From positions 9,884,645 through 9,948,644 of the forward strand of contig CM032813.1 in NCBI GenBank assembly GCA_019155185.1: a stretch of 64,000 nt of DNA, written 5' to 3'. A program made the position numbers and the translations under genes. This document shows, in pieces, positions 39,501 through 51,700 of this stretch. Below the pieces are notes generated by a model. The model did no database searches. It was not told the origin of the DNA and saw only the letters and a list, made by a program, of their open reading frames with translations. The first letter of the stretch is position 1, and each line of letters starts with the position of its first letter. Source of the DNA: Beaufortia kweichowensis (lineage: Eukaryota; Chordata; Actinopteri; Cypriniformes; Gastromyzontidae).

Positions 39501-39752
39501 TACACGGGTGGCGTATTATTAACCAAATACAGCAGTATTATTTGTTTATCTGTGTAAAACGGTGAATGCCAAAAGAGATACTGAGAGGCAAATCAGCCGT
39601 GTGTTTTATTCGGCTAATGAGCTTTAAGAGGCTAACAAAAACAACTGACGTCTACGTGCTGACGAATCAGATCATTAGCTACCGGCTACAAGCTAAAAAT
39701 ATACTTACATTACATCCTGCTCGTCGTTGTTATTGCCATTTAACACAACCAT
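36568..39752 (-). CDS. r3hdm4: R3H domain-containing protein 4
   Basis: Eight coding exons join in frame into 255 aa: 39709-39752, 38213-38367, 37881-37999, 37687-37801, 37199-37287, 37004-37089, 36798-36853, 36568-36671. The start MVVLNG and the block FFINQAIRNSDLTPKAKGRK match the N-terminus of mammalian R3HDM4 (C19orf22). NRSGEEQERLL, ENPAFSAQECFQRI and YERLLLHAVCQYMDLTSA are further diagnostic blocks. The C-terminal R3H-like region spans about residues 155-225; R3H folds bind single-stranded nucleic acid, but this protein's role is not established. It ends LLSVYLEQLN. The donor at 37686 (GTCTGA) is weak but is the only one that keeps frame. Length is close to the human protein. Confidence 0.9.
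38530..38965. repeat. Interspersed repeat, unnamed family, copy 3
   Basis: In r3hdm4 intron 1. Shares AATTCTT(T)CAGAATGTATTT, ACCAATATATT, TTGTAGGATTTCTGTGAATT and AAACCACCAAATATTGACAT with copy 1 at 13983-14390, in the same order. Confidence 0.6.
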
Positions 39753-40254
39753 CTCACAGCTGTCACACACAGATGCACGACAAAGATACAAATTAAACAA
39801 ACTGAGAATAAAGGTCCAGAAAAGCTGGCGTTAGCCGCTGTGGCTAATAGACAGAGGTAAAGAGAGTGGGTGGGGCCTGAGAGACACCCTGCCCCAATAG
39901 TATTTGTCTGCAGACTGCAAGACAGAGGCGTAACTTGAAGGGGGCGTAACGTGTACCGTCAGGCGTAACTTGATGTTGTCCAAATCCAATAGTCCAAAGG
40001 GGCTAGAAAGACTGGTAATGGAAATTCTATGAGAGAGCATGAGTTAAAATGTGTTTTTTTATTTCCCTGGAAAACTGTTCACTCTCCATTATCATGAAGA
40101 TTCCACAGTCAATGCAGTAATGTTGTTGAGGGAGTCCCTTTCAAAATAAGCAAAAAACTTGAGCACATCTTGTAATTTTAACTGTTATCTCGGGAAAATA
40201 TTCTAATTACCGCTGTCTCTGTGCAAGCTGCCATTTTGCCGACAAAATCTTGTT
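39753..40254. promoter_or_regulatory. r3hdm4: Upstream region and probable promoter of r3hdm4
   Basis: This lies directly upstream of the minus-strand start codon. No TATA box is placed; ATTGG/CCAAT-like elements occur near 39895 and 39985. The transcription start cannot be fixed from sequence alone. Confidence 0.3.
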
Positions 40255-41660
40255 TTGACATTTCGCGTCAAAACAATGTTAGGTCAGGCCACATCTGCTC
40301 CACTAACATCACACTCAACACCGGGGTACTACAGGGCTGTGTGCTGAGCCCCTTCCTCTACTCCCTCTTCACCCTTGACTGCAGGGCCTTGAATGGATCT
40401 AATGCCATCATCAAGTTCGCAGACGACACTACGGTGATTGGACTCATCAGCAACAACGATGAGACTGCCTACAGGGAGGAGGTCCAGCACCTGGCCACAT
40501 GGTGCACAGAGAATAACCTGCTCCTTAACACCACCAAGACTAAGGAGCTCATTGTGGACTTTAGGAAGAAGAGAGGAGGCACACTTCCATCCACATCAAC
40601 GGGATGGCTGTTGAGCGTGTCCCCTGCTTCAAGTTCCTGGGGACCCACATCTCAGAGGACCTGTCCCGGACCCCAACACCTCCAGCCTTGTCAAGAAGGC
40701 TCACCAGCGACTCTTCTTCTTGAGGACACTAAAGAGGAATCAGATGTCCTCAGCCATCCTGGTGAACTTCTATCGCTGCACAATAGAGAGCATCCTAACC
40801 AACTGTGTCACAGTCTGGTATGGGAGCTGCTCTGTCACGGAGCGCAAGGCACTGCAGAGGGTGGTGAAAACCGCCCAGCGCATCACAGGAACTCCACTTC
40901 CTGCCATTGAGGACATCCAAAAGAAACACTGTCTGCTGCGAGCACGCAGTATTCTCAAGGACTCCTCTCACCCTGCCCACAGACTGTTCTCTCCCCTGCC
41001 TTCCGGCAGGCGCTTCAGGAGCCTCCGGACTAGAACCAGCAGACTGAGGAACAGCTTTTTTCCAAGAGCTGTCTCCTTATTGAACTCTGCACCTCATTGA
41101 CTCCACTACCCTCTCATATACACCTACACCCTACATTAATCACATTAATAACTGTTACACTCATGCACCATTTCATGCACTACTGGACTGTCTACATGTT
41201 CATTTGCACTCCGGATTATTTATACTTATATTTATACATTTACTGCACAATTTGCACCCCAGTACTATGTACTGAAAATTGTAACAACTGTAACGCCATC
41301 CACTGCACTGTTTGCACTATTGATTATTCACCACACTACCTTGCACTACATTGTACATATCCTCTTGTAAATTTCTGTCTATATTTACTGCACAATTTGT
41401 AAACCTCTGTTTATAATTGCCATCTGTATATTATGTTCGCCATCTGTATATTATGTTCATAGTACATCCCTATCTTATCTGTAAATCTTGGTAAACCTCT
41501 GTTTATAATTTCTGTAAATAATCTTAACATGAAGCACAATCTGTATCCTGCACTTTACTCCATTATGGCACTTCTGGTTAGACCTAACTGCATTTCGTTG
41601 CTCTGTACTTGTACATGTGTAATGACAATAAAGTTGAATCTAATCTAATCTAAAAAAAAT
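40255..41660 (+). mobile_element. 5'-truncated non-LTR retrotransposon (LINE) fragment
   Basis: The + strand encodes the C-terminal half of a LINE reverse transcriptase: GCVLSPFLYSLF, the catalytic FADDTTV box, then WYGSC, RKALQRVVKTAQRITG and KDSSHPAHRLFSPLP. The frame is broken between about 40560 and 40730, so it cannot encode a working enzyme. The 3' end carries ATGACAATAAAGTTGAA followed by a (TCTAA)n tail and an A-run near 41655. Its clade (jockey/CR1/Rex1-like group) is not resolved. The 5' junction near 40255 is an estimate. Confidence 0.85.
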
Positions 41661-42788
41661 TAATTAGAAAAAAATTATTAATTTTTTAAAATGCATTACT
41701 TTACAACACTAAGTGTCTACACCAAACATTTACACAAAGAATAAATTAATGCATATCTTTATTTTTATATACATTTTTCAGCATATAAACATCCAACCAT
41801 GCACATAAGGAAGACTGCTTATTTCATTTTACTTATTTCATCCATTTAAATATAATAAATACTACATTTAAAGAAGGCTACTTTTGAAGTAATGTAACAT
41901 TCACTGAAGTGCTTTGAGATACAGCGTTAAGACTGGACAAAATTTTGCCTTCATGCTAAATTACAACAATAAAGATTACTAAAACAATACAAAAGAAGAT
42001 ATAAATACAAATGGTGACGACATGAAGGCAGTTTCTGAGTTTGATGCCAGCTCTAAACTGTACATTTGACCTTTACATACATTGCACTGTAGAAATAAAG
42101 ATATCATGTCCAGCTAAAATCATGATTTGCACAAACCGAATACTATATGAAAGTGCAATGCAAATCATTACAATGTGTAACTTAAAGAGGTCTGAGGAAC
42201 AAAGTGTGCATGTTTACAAACATCATGTCATTTGTTTAGCCTGATTTCAAGTTTCAGAATAGAAAACAAACAATTAATAAAAAATGCACAACTAAATGCA
42301 TGACCTTTTGATTTTAGTTACAGACCAATATATTGAAAATGATTGTACCAGTATACAGTAGCATACCAGTATATAATACCATTGACCGCTTGATCAATTA
42401 ACAGTGTTATCTTGCCCTCATGTCAATAGTTAAAGGTACAGTTCACCCAAAAATACAAATTCTGTCATTATTTCACCATCATGTCATCTGTAAATGACTC
42501 TGTGGAACACAAAAGAAGATATTTTAAGAAATGTTTTAGTGGCTTTAGCTACCAACATTCTCCAAAATTTCTTCTTTTGTGTTCTGCTAAAGAAAAAAGT
42601 CATAAAGGTTTAAAATGAGGATGAATGCGAATGATGAAAGATAATTTCTGGATGAATTATCACCTTAAATCTGAAAATCTCACTTTTATTGACTGTTTAA
42701 TTTAAATGATTGCTTTTTTTGGTTTAGATAACTAATAGAGAAAAGGCACCAAACATGGAGAAGCACTAGTCAAAATGTGTTTGTCCTT
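41661..42788. other. Intergenic DNA and presumed abca7 3' UTR
   Basis: AT-rich, no exon supported. It includes a palindromic MITE at 42425-42660. AATAAA-type minus-strand signals (TTTATT) occur near 41758, but the polyadenylation site is not determined. Confidence 0.45.
42425..42660. mobile_element. Palindromic MITE (cyprinid type), near the abca7 3' end
   Basis: It starts AAAGGTACAGTTCACCCAAA, has the core GGAACACAAAAGAAGATATTTTAAG, and carries a decayed inverted right arm (AATTTCTTCTTTTGTGTTCTGC, GAGGATGAATGCGAATGATG). Confidence 0.7.
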
Positions 42789-45700
42789 TCACATTTTGCT
42801 CTCTTGTGTTTTGTTACTGACAATAAACAGCGTGGAAGGGTCTTTGAACGTCTTCTGTCCAGCGGGGTTTGATCCGTTAGCTGCCTCGCCAGCATGTTCC
42901 ATCTGCATCTGCTGTCTGGAGACTGACGGACTGTTTGATCTACCCTTTTTAGACTTTGAGCCAGCCATCCGAGGCTCAGGGGTTAGTCTGGAGTGGGCAG
43001 CCTGACCTGTGGAAGCAGATGTAGGTGAGAGCGGTCTGTTGGGTTTCTCTAATCTGAGGTGGGTGGGTCGCTGAGGTCTGTTGGTTTGAGCTGTCACACA
43101 TCCGCCATTTACTGTGACCTCCTTGAGCTGATCGTCATCTGTCTGATGTTTAGCAAAGTTAACAAACACCTGCAGGGAAGAAATGACACTTTTAATGTCA
43201 CTTCTAGTGCCACACAGTTTTTGGTGTCATGAGCAATTATTTTTGTCCTAAACAGCATTTTACAGTACAAAATACAGTAAGCATTGCCTACCACATATAA
43301 TTAAACCTGATTCATAAACTACAAAAAGGAATAAAATTAATTTAAAGATGATATTATTACTATACTTTATTTTCCATGAAAATTTTATATTTTGAGATCA
43401 CAGCATGAATTTGTATGAGATGGAAGATCCAGTAAAATAGGTTCTGGATCCGGATCTTCTTCCAGTACACATTAAGCCCTAATAATACCCCTACCTGATC
43501 CAGTGTAGTCTGTGACACAGTGTAGTCAGCTATTCCCAACTCCTTATAGTTATTTGACAGAACCTCAAAAACACGGGCCAGTGAACAAGCCTGTGATGGC
43601 AGCTGGTACTGAAGAACATTCTGATGTCTTTCTTTCAGCTGGATCCCAGGAAAAGAGTTCTGGATGTATGTGTCCACTGGGCATGGTTCTTTAGTCGGAG
43701 CAGACAACCGAAGTATAATCGTGTAACCATCCCCAAACCTGGCAGAAGAACGGGGATCAAAACATGTTCAGACCTTATGTACTAATTACTAAATAATGAT
43801 TATTTTTCTTGCCTTTATGAATCATGGTAAGGTAAGAAGACCTATTTAACCTATTTGGACTTTCTTAAAAACAAATCTTTTCTAATTCTTTACCAAAAAT
43901 AAAGTTTACAGCTTTAAATATAGTATGCTGTATACAGTACATCCAATCAGATCAGTAGGTGTTTTATTATGAACATAGCTGTTACCTGTTCTTCAAGTGC
44001 TGAACTGAGCCCAAACACTGGAATCTGCCGTTCACCATGATGGCCATTCGGGTACACAGAGCCTCACATTCTTCCATACTGTACAGATAACACAATTATT
44101 TAAAAACCCTTTACAGAAGCTACACCTGAATCACTTTGCATGCATGCATGGTAATCCAAACATTGTGTATATTTATTTGCATCCATTCATTGCTACGACA
44201 AGATTCATGTGGTTTTACAATCCTGTAATTTGTTAGCTAGACTTTGGCTGTCTGATATTATAATAGGGCCCCCTACCTGTGGGAGGTGAGAACTACAGCT
44301 CGTCCCTCCTTGATCACACTTAGGATACAGTTCCAGAGGAAGCGTTTGGCTTTCGGGTCCATACCTGTTGTAGGTTCATCCTTAAATCACATAGAGATGG
44401 AAAAAGTAATCTTTTACAGCAGTTTATAAAGTATGATTTAACCAAACAACAAACATCTGCAAAATGATTACTTTAAGATCTACATGTTTTTATGGTTTAT
44501 AACAGGAATGACATTGCTTTGCATGTGTAAATATGCATTCATACCAGGAAGATGACCGGGGCAGCTCCAATGAGGGAAATGGCGGTGGATAGTTTGCGTT
44601 TATTTCCTCCGCTGTAGCTGCCAGCCTCTCGCTCGGCATACTGACTCAAACCGAGCTTCTGTATGCCCCACTGCGCCACCTACACGTCATAACCGTTAGT
44701 TAGCCACAATGCTTAAATCTTTATCTAAGATTTTGATCATTAAATGTGCTTCGATTGTATTTTAGTAATCATTAGAGGCATGTACCTTTTTAACATGAGC
44801 TTCTGGCACTCCTCTAAGACGAGCGTAAAACTCCAGGTGCTCTCGACCTGTCAGCAGGTCGCTGATGGCGTCAAACTGAGGACAGTAGCCCATCAGCTGA
44901 TGAACTTTCTCCATTTCTGTAAGAACACTGTGTAAAAACGAAACAGGGCAGAGATTTACCATTTCAAATCCGCAATCAAAGGGATAAGCAGTTAAAAGTT
45001 CACTATTAACAATTCTAGCAGAATAAAGCTGCAATTTATTATCAATATATTATCAAACAGAACAACGAGAACACCTAAAATGTTCCAATGTAACAGTCAA
45101 ATATCAAACCTGTGGTTGCTAAGAAACGCTTCTCCATAAGTGATGCTGGTGTCTCCGGTCAGCATACGGAAGGTTGAGGTTTTGCCAGCCCCGTTAACAC
45201 CTAGAAGTCCAAAACACTGCAGTGCAACAACAAAACAAGAACAAATCCTGTTTCACATCCAGCAATCTAAACTACAGCTAGAGTTGTTGCAGAGAAAAGG
45301 AACAATTGCAAAAAATCTATTTACTCACCTCTCCTCGAGGAATTCCCAAACAAAGCCGATTCACAGCTGGTTTCCTGCCTGTTTTATACACCTACAGAGC
45401 CACAAAGAAGAAACACTTTAAGTCTCAAACGACATTGTGTACAAACAGCATCAGTTTGTGTGTTTTTTGTGTGCTTTCGTACTTTACTAAGGTCTGTAAG
45501 GACAAGGATGTCTCCGTGAGCTCTACCACTCTTCACACGCTCTCTTTCTCTAGCTACATCCTCATCCTCCGTGCCAAGAGGGGGCAGCACAAAGCCCGAC
45601 CAATTGCTGAGAGTACAACACTTATCAAGAACAACCACACAGACGTATTTAATGTATTCAGCACAGCCAGGACAAAACAACGTACCTGAAATTAATGAAG

Positions 45701-48700
45701 AATTTATACTGTAGTAGAACAGTGAAGATGAAAAACACAATCCCTTCCATCGCCATGGCAAACAAGTTCTTCCCCACGAAATCCCAGGATAAAGGCTCTA
45801 GGTTCTGTTTGGTTCCTGCATCCATGCAAATGATCAAAATATAACAACTTTCACATTCATAAAAACAAAAAGGCCTATTGCAGAAATGTTTACGATAAGG
45901 TGAGAGAGCTTTAGTAAAAGATTACCCAGCCGCTGAAATGCATCTGCCATGGCCTGGTTCTTCGCCATGTCAATGAGACCTCGACCCAAACAGAAGTGAG
46001 GAAAGATCAGGAAGACCTTTTTTAAGATTCTGTTGACCTCATTCAGATGCTGTGAATATAACATAAACACAATTACAATATTGTCATCACAGGTCAAACC
46101 CTTAAACATAATCCAACTCTAATATCAGAAGACAGTGGAAGGTTGATAAGAACATTTTTTAAGCCCTGCAATCTAATTTAATCATTAAGAACATCTGTGT
46201 GATTTATGTCCTCCACCTCATCAACGAAGAGCTCCAGGACGAAGGTGGCGATGCTGCCGTTGATGCCGATGAAGAGGTTGATGGAGGTGAGGACCACGTA
46301 AGCAGTGCTGGGAACTGAGAAGATGAAGGAGGCTGGATACATGAGGGGAGTGATGGACCAACTGCAGAAGACACAAGCAACACACTGTCAATGCGTAACA
46401 TACTCAGTAACCTGATGTCTTCTCTCTGAATTACAAAATGATTGTTTGGTTACAAGAAAAAGTTTATTACAAATAAGGAAGGACCATGGACCAACCACCA
46501 AGGACCAACAAGAATTTTCTTTGACAACAGGTGAAGCTAAAGCCGATGACCATTGTCTTTCTTCTAAAGCTGGTTGACAATGTAGGTCTTTCTGGTTAAG
46601 AAGCTTGGTGGTGACACCAGCATCATATATGATATGATAGTGGACCAACATGGTCTTTTTGGAGAAGATGGTTGACCAGTAGATTTTCAGTAAATCTCCA
46701 GTGATTCAAAGAGCTCTTACCCATATAGCAGGAGCAGAAGCACCAACGCAGGTAGATTCTTCTCAGACACATATGATTCCTGCTGGAAGCCTATGAAGAT
46801 CAGGACAACCATGGTAGCAGGAACTGTGTAGTTCAGCTAAAACACAAAAAAACATCAATATGAACTTATTATGGCAAACAACATCAACAGAACCGCCTCA
46901 AACTACTCCAGAACTGTACAAAAACTAACCATGTCCCATAAATAGTTGGTTGTCCAGTACAGTATAGGCTTCACTCCACTGACAAACTGCAGGTGTTTAG
47001 ATTTACTAACACGTTCCTCAATGAGGAAGAGCACAAAACTTGCAGGAACAAATGACATGGCGAAGATGACGCATATGGACACCAGGACGTCTACTGAGGT
47101 TGTCATCCTGCAGAGACCACAGAGACAAAGACAATGACACAGAAATCCAAAACAGTGGCTAAATTTATTTCAATACACAAATGCTTACGTACAAGGCCAT
47201 CTCCGACAGCTGCTCCTTAGTGAGGTTGAGTGGATGATTGAAGGCCGCTATCCCATATTTGCGTCTGTCCAGGCCGGGTGGCAGGTTGGCACGTAGGAGG
47301 CCGTTGTTCATGATGTTAACGAACGACGCCATGGCATGCCATCCTTTATTATTGAACCAGACCTGAGAGAGCAGAGGTCACAGATGAATGAAGGTTGAAA
47401 TTGAAGACAGGACCTTCGCATGTATCTAGCTCACCTTTACGTTGTTTTGGCTGGTGAGGCCTGTGAGGACATCAGGAAGTCTTTGAAGGAGCTGATCGAA
47501 AGAGCTATTCTGCAACAGAAAAAATACAGACAAGTATTATTGCATAACTGAGGAAAACGTTAGGGTTTTGTGAGCGGTTTCCAGGGAGTTGGCACACCTA
47601 GGGGCAGTTGTAGCCTAGTGGTTAGAGCGTTGGACTAGCAACCAGATGGAAACAACTGAGGTGCCCTTGAGCAAGACACCTTACCCCTAATCGCTCTCAG
47701 TGTGCCACTGGTAACTTGTAAGTCGCTTTGGATAAAAGCGTCTGCTAAATGAATAAATGTAAATGTACACCTCTGCAATGCTGTAGCGTCTTCTAATGGC
47801 CAACACAGACTCTTTTAGATAACGTGGCTCATCCACAGCCTGAGCGCTTTTAGCTCCCAGAGAAAAACCTCCATACCTGAGGAAAATGAGAACATAAACA
47901 TGAAATCAACCAGTGGTATATTTGGATCCGTGACTGCATGAAGATCAATCAACTCACCTGAATTCATTCACCCACTTCTTTGTCTTCATGCTGGGTTAAC
48001 ACAAGAGATGAGCGTTACACACCTGTGCTATCAAAACCAGTTGGACTTTTTCAAAATGATATCTAAAGTTAGTAGAAATATCACCTTTTCTTCAGGATCT
48101 GTGGATACGTTTTGATAAGGTAGTCAGAAATGTTGCGCCCTGTCAAATTCTGCAGGACGTCACCTGTCAGTCGCTTTATCTGTAGAGGTAAAAGACAGTC
48201 TTTTTCATCATTTATTCCCCCTTGTGTTGTTTAAAACCCATATGACTTTTGTTCTTCTGTAGAACACAAAAGAAGATTTTGAGAAACGTCTCTGTGGTTT
48301 TGTGTTTACACAATGGAAGTCAATAAGGGCAAAATGTTGTTTGATTACCAGTGTTTGAAAGAAAGTCATAAAGGTTTGAAATTACATCAGGGTGAAAACT
48401 GATAAAAGAATTTAAACAGCATTTTTAGAAGTGTAACAGTAAAACTGACCAATGTATACATACAGCTACATGACCAACTCAGCTGTTTTAACACTTTTCT
48501 GAGAATATTAACAGTCTTAAACTTATTAACTCATATTTTTTTCACCCTTATGTCATTCAATCCTGTATGTAATTCCTTTTGTGTAACACAAAAGAAAATA
48601 TTTTACAAAACGCTGGTTACCGGCACCCATTGTCTCCCATTGTACCTTGTGTCCATACTATGAAAGTGAATGGTTGCCGGTAACCAGCGTTTTGCAAAAT

Positions 48701-51700
48701 ATCTTATTCTGTGTACTGCTGAAGCAAGAAAGTCTTACAGGTTTGACATGACATGAGGGTGAGGAAATAATCAAAGAATTTTTATTTTTGGGTGAACTAT
48801 TCCTTTAAGTAATATTATACACACTTTTTTAAACTATTGCTGAGTACGCAAATGAAAAGAGGACCTGTGGAGGTGGGAGACCTCCAGCTCCTTCTGGGCA
48901 GTCAGGCAGCATCCTGCGAATATTCTCAGTACTGCACTCACAATCGGGGGATGGACGCTCCACGCTCCAATTGCCCTTATTAAAGAGCTGCCACATGTTG
49001 TAGGGAATCTGGGGCCGAAGAAACGTTGAACCAACGTTCTCGGAGCATTCTACGTTACTAAAAACCCATAGGAAAGCATCGCATATATGTTACGTCAACA
49101 AACATACCAAAAGTGCTGAGAAGTTATATTCCTAACAGCAAAGTTTGTACCTGCTTGAGTTCATACATTTGGTTCCAAACCCAGGTGGATCCAGCAGGGA
49201 ATCCAGAAGGTTCTGTATAGCCTGGTCTTGTGGGGCGTCATTGCTTTATGGAAAAAAAACAACAGATAAAAAGATATCAGCGCATGACTGCAAACGAAAC
49301 ATCTTTCTTTGCCTCTGAAGAGTGTATACCTGAAGAAAGTGAACTGTTCTCCATACATCCACGGCTGGAGCTCCAGAGGTGGATATTTTCCAAACGGTGG
49401 AACAATGAGACTGAATAGCAGAGCGATGAGAACAAAAACTGCAGGCAGAACAATCTGAAGAGCATGCCAAGAGAAGAAACCGAGAAAGACTAAATCCAGG
49501 AGAACTGTGACAATGTCACGCTTAAAGTATACGACTACGATTGCTGTATACCTGTGCGAAAATGCCTCTGCGACTGCGAAGCGCGTACTTCAGTCTCTTA
49601 GTAAAAAGCGCTCGAAGTTGCAGCAACGTGAGAAACCATCCCGAGAGAGGAGCTCCGCCCCCCTGACCCACTCCACTCAGCGGTTCAGTCTCCTGCGCTT
49701 CTGTGTGTCAGAAACACCTGCGGTTAATCACGAGCGTACGTAATCACGACTGCTGCTGTCAACATTAATAACTGCTTTTTGCCATTTTGTACCTTTTCTG
49801 ACTTGCTCTTTCCATCCTGCCAGTAAAGCAGAGAGAGGGGCACAACCAAAACATCTTTAAAATACCTAACTTAGGAAAATCTAGCCTTGTTAGCTCATTA
49901 ACAATGTTAATAAAATTGGCATTTGGTGGCATACCAATTTACCCTGATACACCTTTCACCCCTGACATTCAAAGTAGGACGCATAATTTACCTCAGCGGC
50001 TCAGTAAAATGGATTCATTTACCTATATCTTTGTTCTCAGATGGCACCCCCTGATGGCCTGGAGGCGCAACAGCATCCTCAGGGTCAGCATCCACACCGG
50101 TCTCCTCTGCCACCCGCAAAAAGATCTAAAAAATATTCAGATGAATCTGTACATTACAGTCTTGAAAAGTCTCTTCTGCCCACACAATGATTGTTGGCGT
50201 AACACATAAACATGTTAAAACAGTAGCCGCGTAAATAAGCACTCTCCGTTTAATCTGTGTATTTTTAGCTATTGCCAGAGGGATTGCCTCAGTTTGTGCC
50301 AAATCGGGATAATGACGTACTGAGAGATGAATGGCACAGTATTAAAATTCAGCCAGCAGTAAATCCTCTTTACTCACACACACAAGAAGATGTTGTATCT
50401 GCACCTTCTCACCTCTTCTAACGTGGTGTCAGATAGCCCATAACTGACTACGCCAAACTCGCCCTGCCGCTTGTCCAGCTCATGTAGAAAGATGGCGAGA
50501 CTGCCATCCTCAGAGGCAGCGTGGGGTAGGTTGATGACCGCCTCTCTACCGATGTCCTCCACCAGCCGGGCATCAGGGATGTACTGCTGCCGAGGGTCAC
50601 CAGGGCAGACACGTCTAAGACAGGAAGTGAATCACTGTCAATGCTGAGTGCTGGATTTAACATCATGGCTAAAAATAGACTCTTTCAAGACATGCCCTTT
50701 TGAACTCTTGACAATGCCAAGACCAATCTGTACTCACCGAATCCATTATCATCACTGCCCAATCCAGTGTCGTCACTTAAAGACGAATCGCTGTCCTGAA
50801 ACAGAAACAATGTGAAAGTTAGGAGATGTATAATGTGTTTTGATTTAAATATTTTCAATCAAATATTATTTGTTTATGTTTTTATTTTATTTTATTTGTT
50901 GAATTATGAGTAAAGAAGCACAAATCAGCTACGTCAAGAAATGTTTTGAATGACAAAAAATGATGGAGGGAGTGAGTCAAAAACGATTATTGACCACTTC
51001 ACAAGTTTGTTTATAGTATTTTCGTTTTTGTATAATTTATATATTAACGACGATAGATTTGTTGATCAATCACTTTTACGAACAATGAACCCACTACTAT
51101 GCTACTACTATTTTCAATACATTTTTCATATTTTTTCTATTTAATCTTCATATGAATTTAAACAAAATAAACGTATTTATAATCTATACTAATTCACCTC
51201 AATTTATCTCAATAACTAAACTTTTTAAAGATTTTAAATTAAAAATTGTTTTATGCAGATTTGTTAAAAGTATGCACAGCATGTAATGCATGTACATCGC
51301 AACACTGACGCAACATTTCAAAAGCAAATAAACATCTGACAGAAATCTTGATTGTTTTTCGACATCGTCTCACCTTGGTCACTACAGTGGACGGCAGTTT
51401 GCCTGTGCTGGTGCTGCTGGGCGTCCTGAGCATTTCTCTCTTGACCAGTGTAAGGTAATACCCCGTACCCAGACGTGCTTTGAGAAAGAGAGGCGTGCCG
51501 CAGCAGCAAAGCTTTCCCTGGGAAATAATAGCGATGCGGTCGCCTAGCAGATCAGCCTCATCCATATAATGTGTGGACAGAATGATAGTGCGGCCTAAAC
51601 AAAAGGATGTTTAGTTGTGCATCTGACAAACAAAATCAGTGTGATCATAAATATTGCAAAAAGTTTTTCCAAATCAGACCTTCACGGTATTTCAGCAAAA

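Noticed and set aside
40221..41100. 229-aa and 126-aa + strand open frames as a host gene
   Set aside because: They carry LINE reverse-transcriptase motifs (FADDTTV, RKALQRVV), are frameshifted relative to each other and end in a retrotransposon tail.
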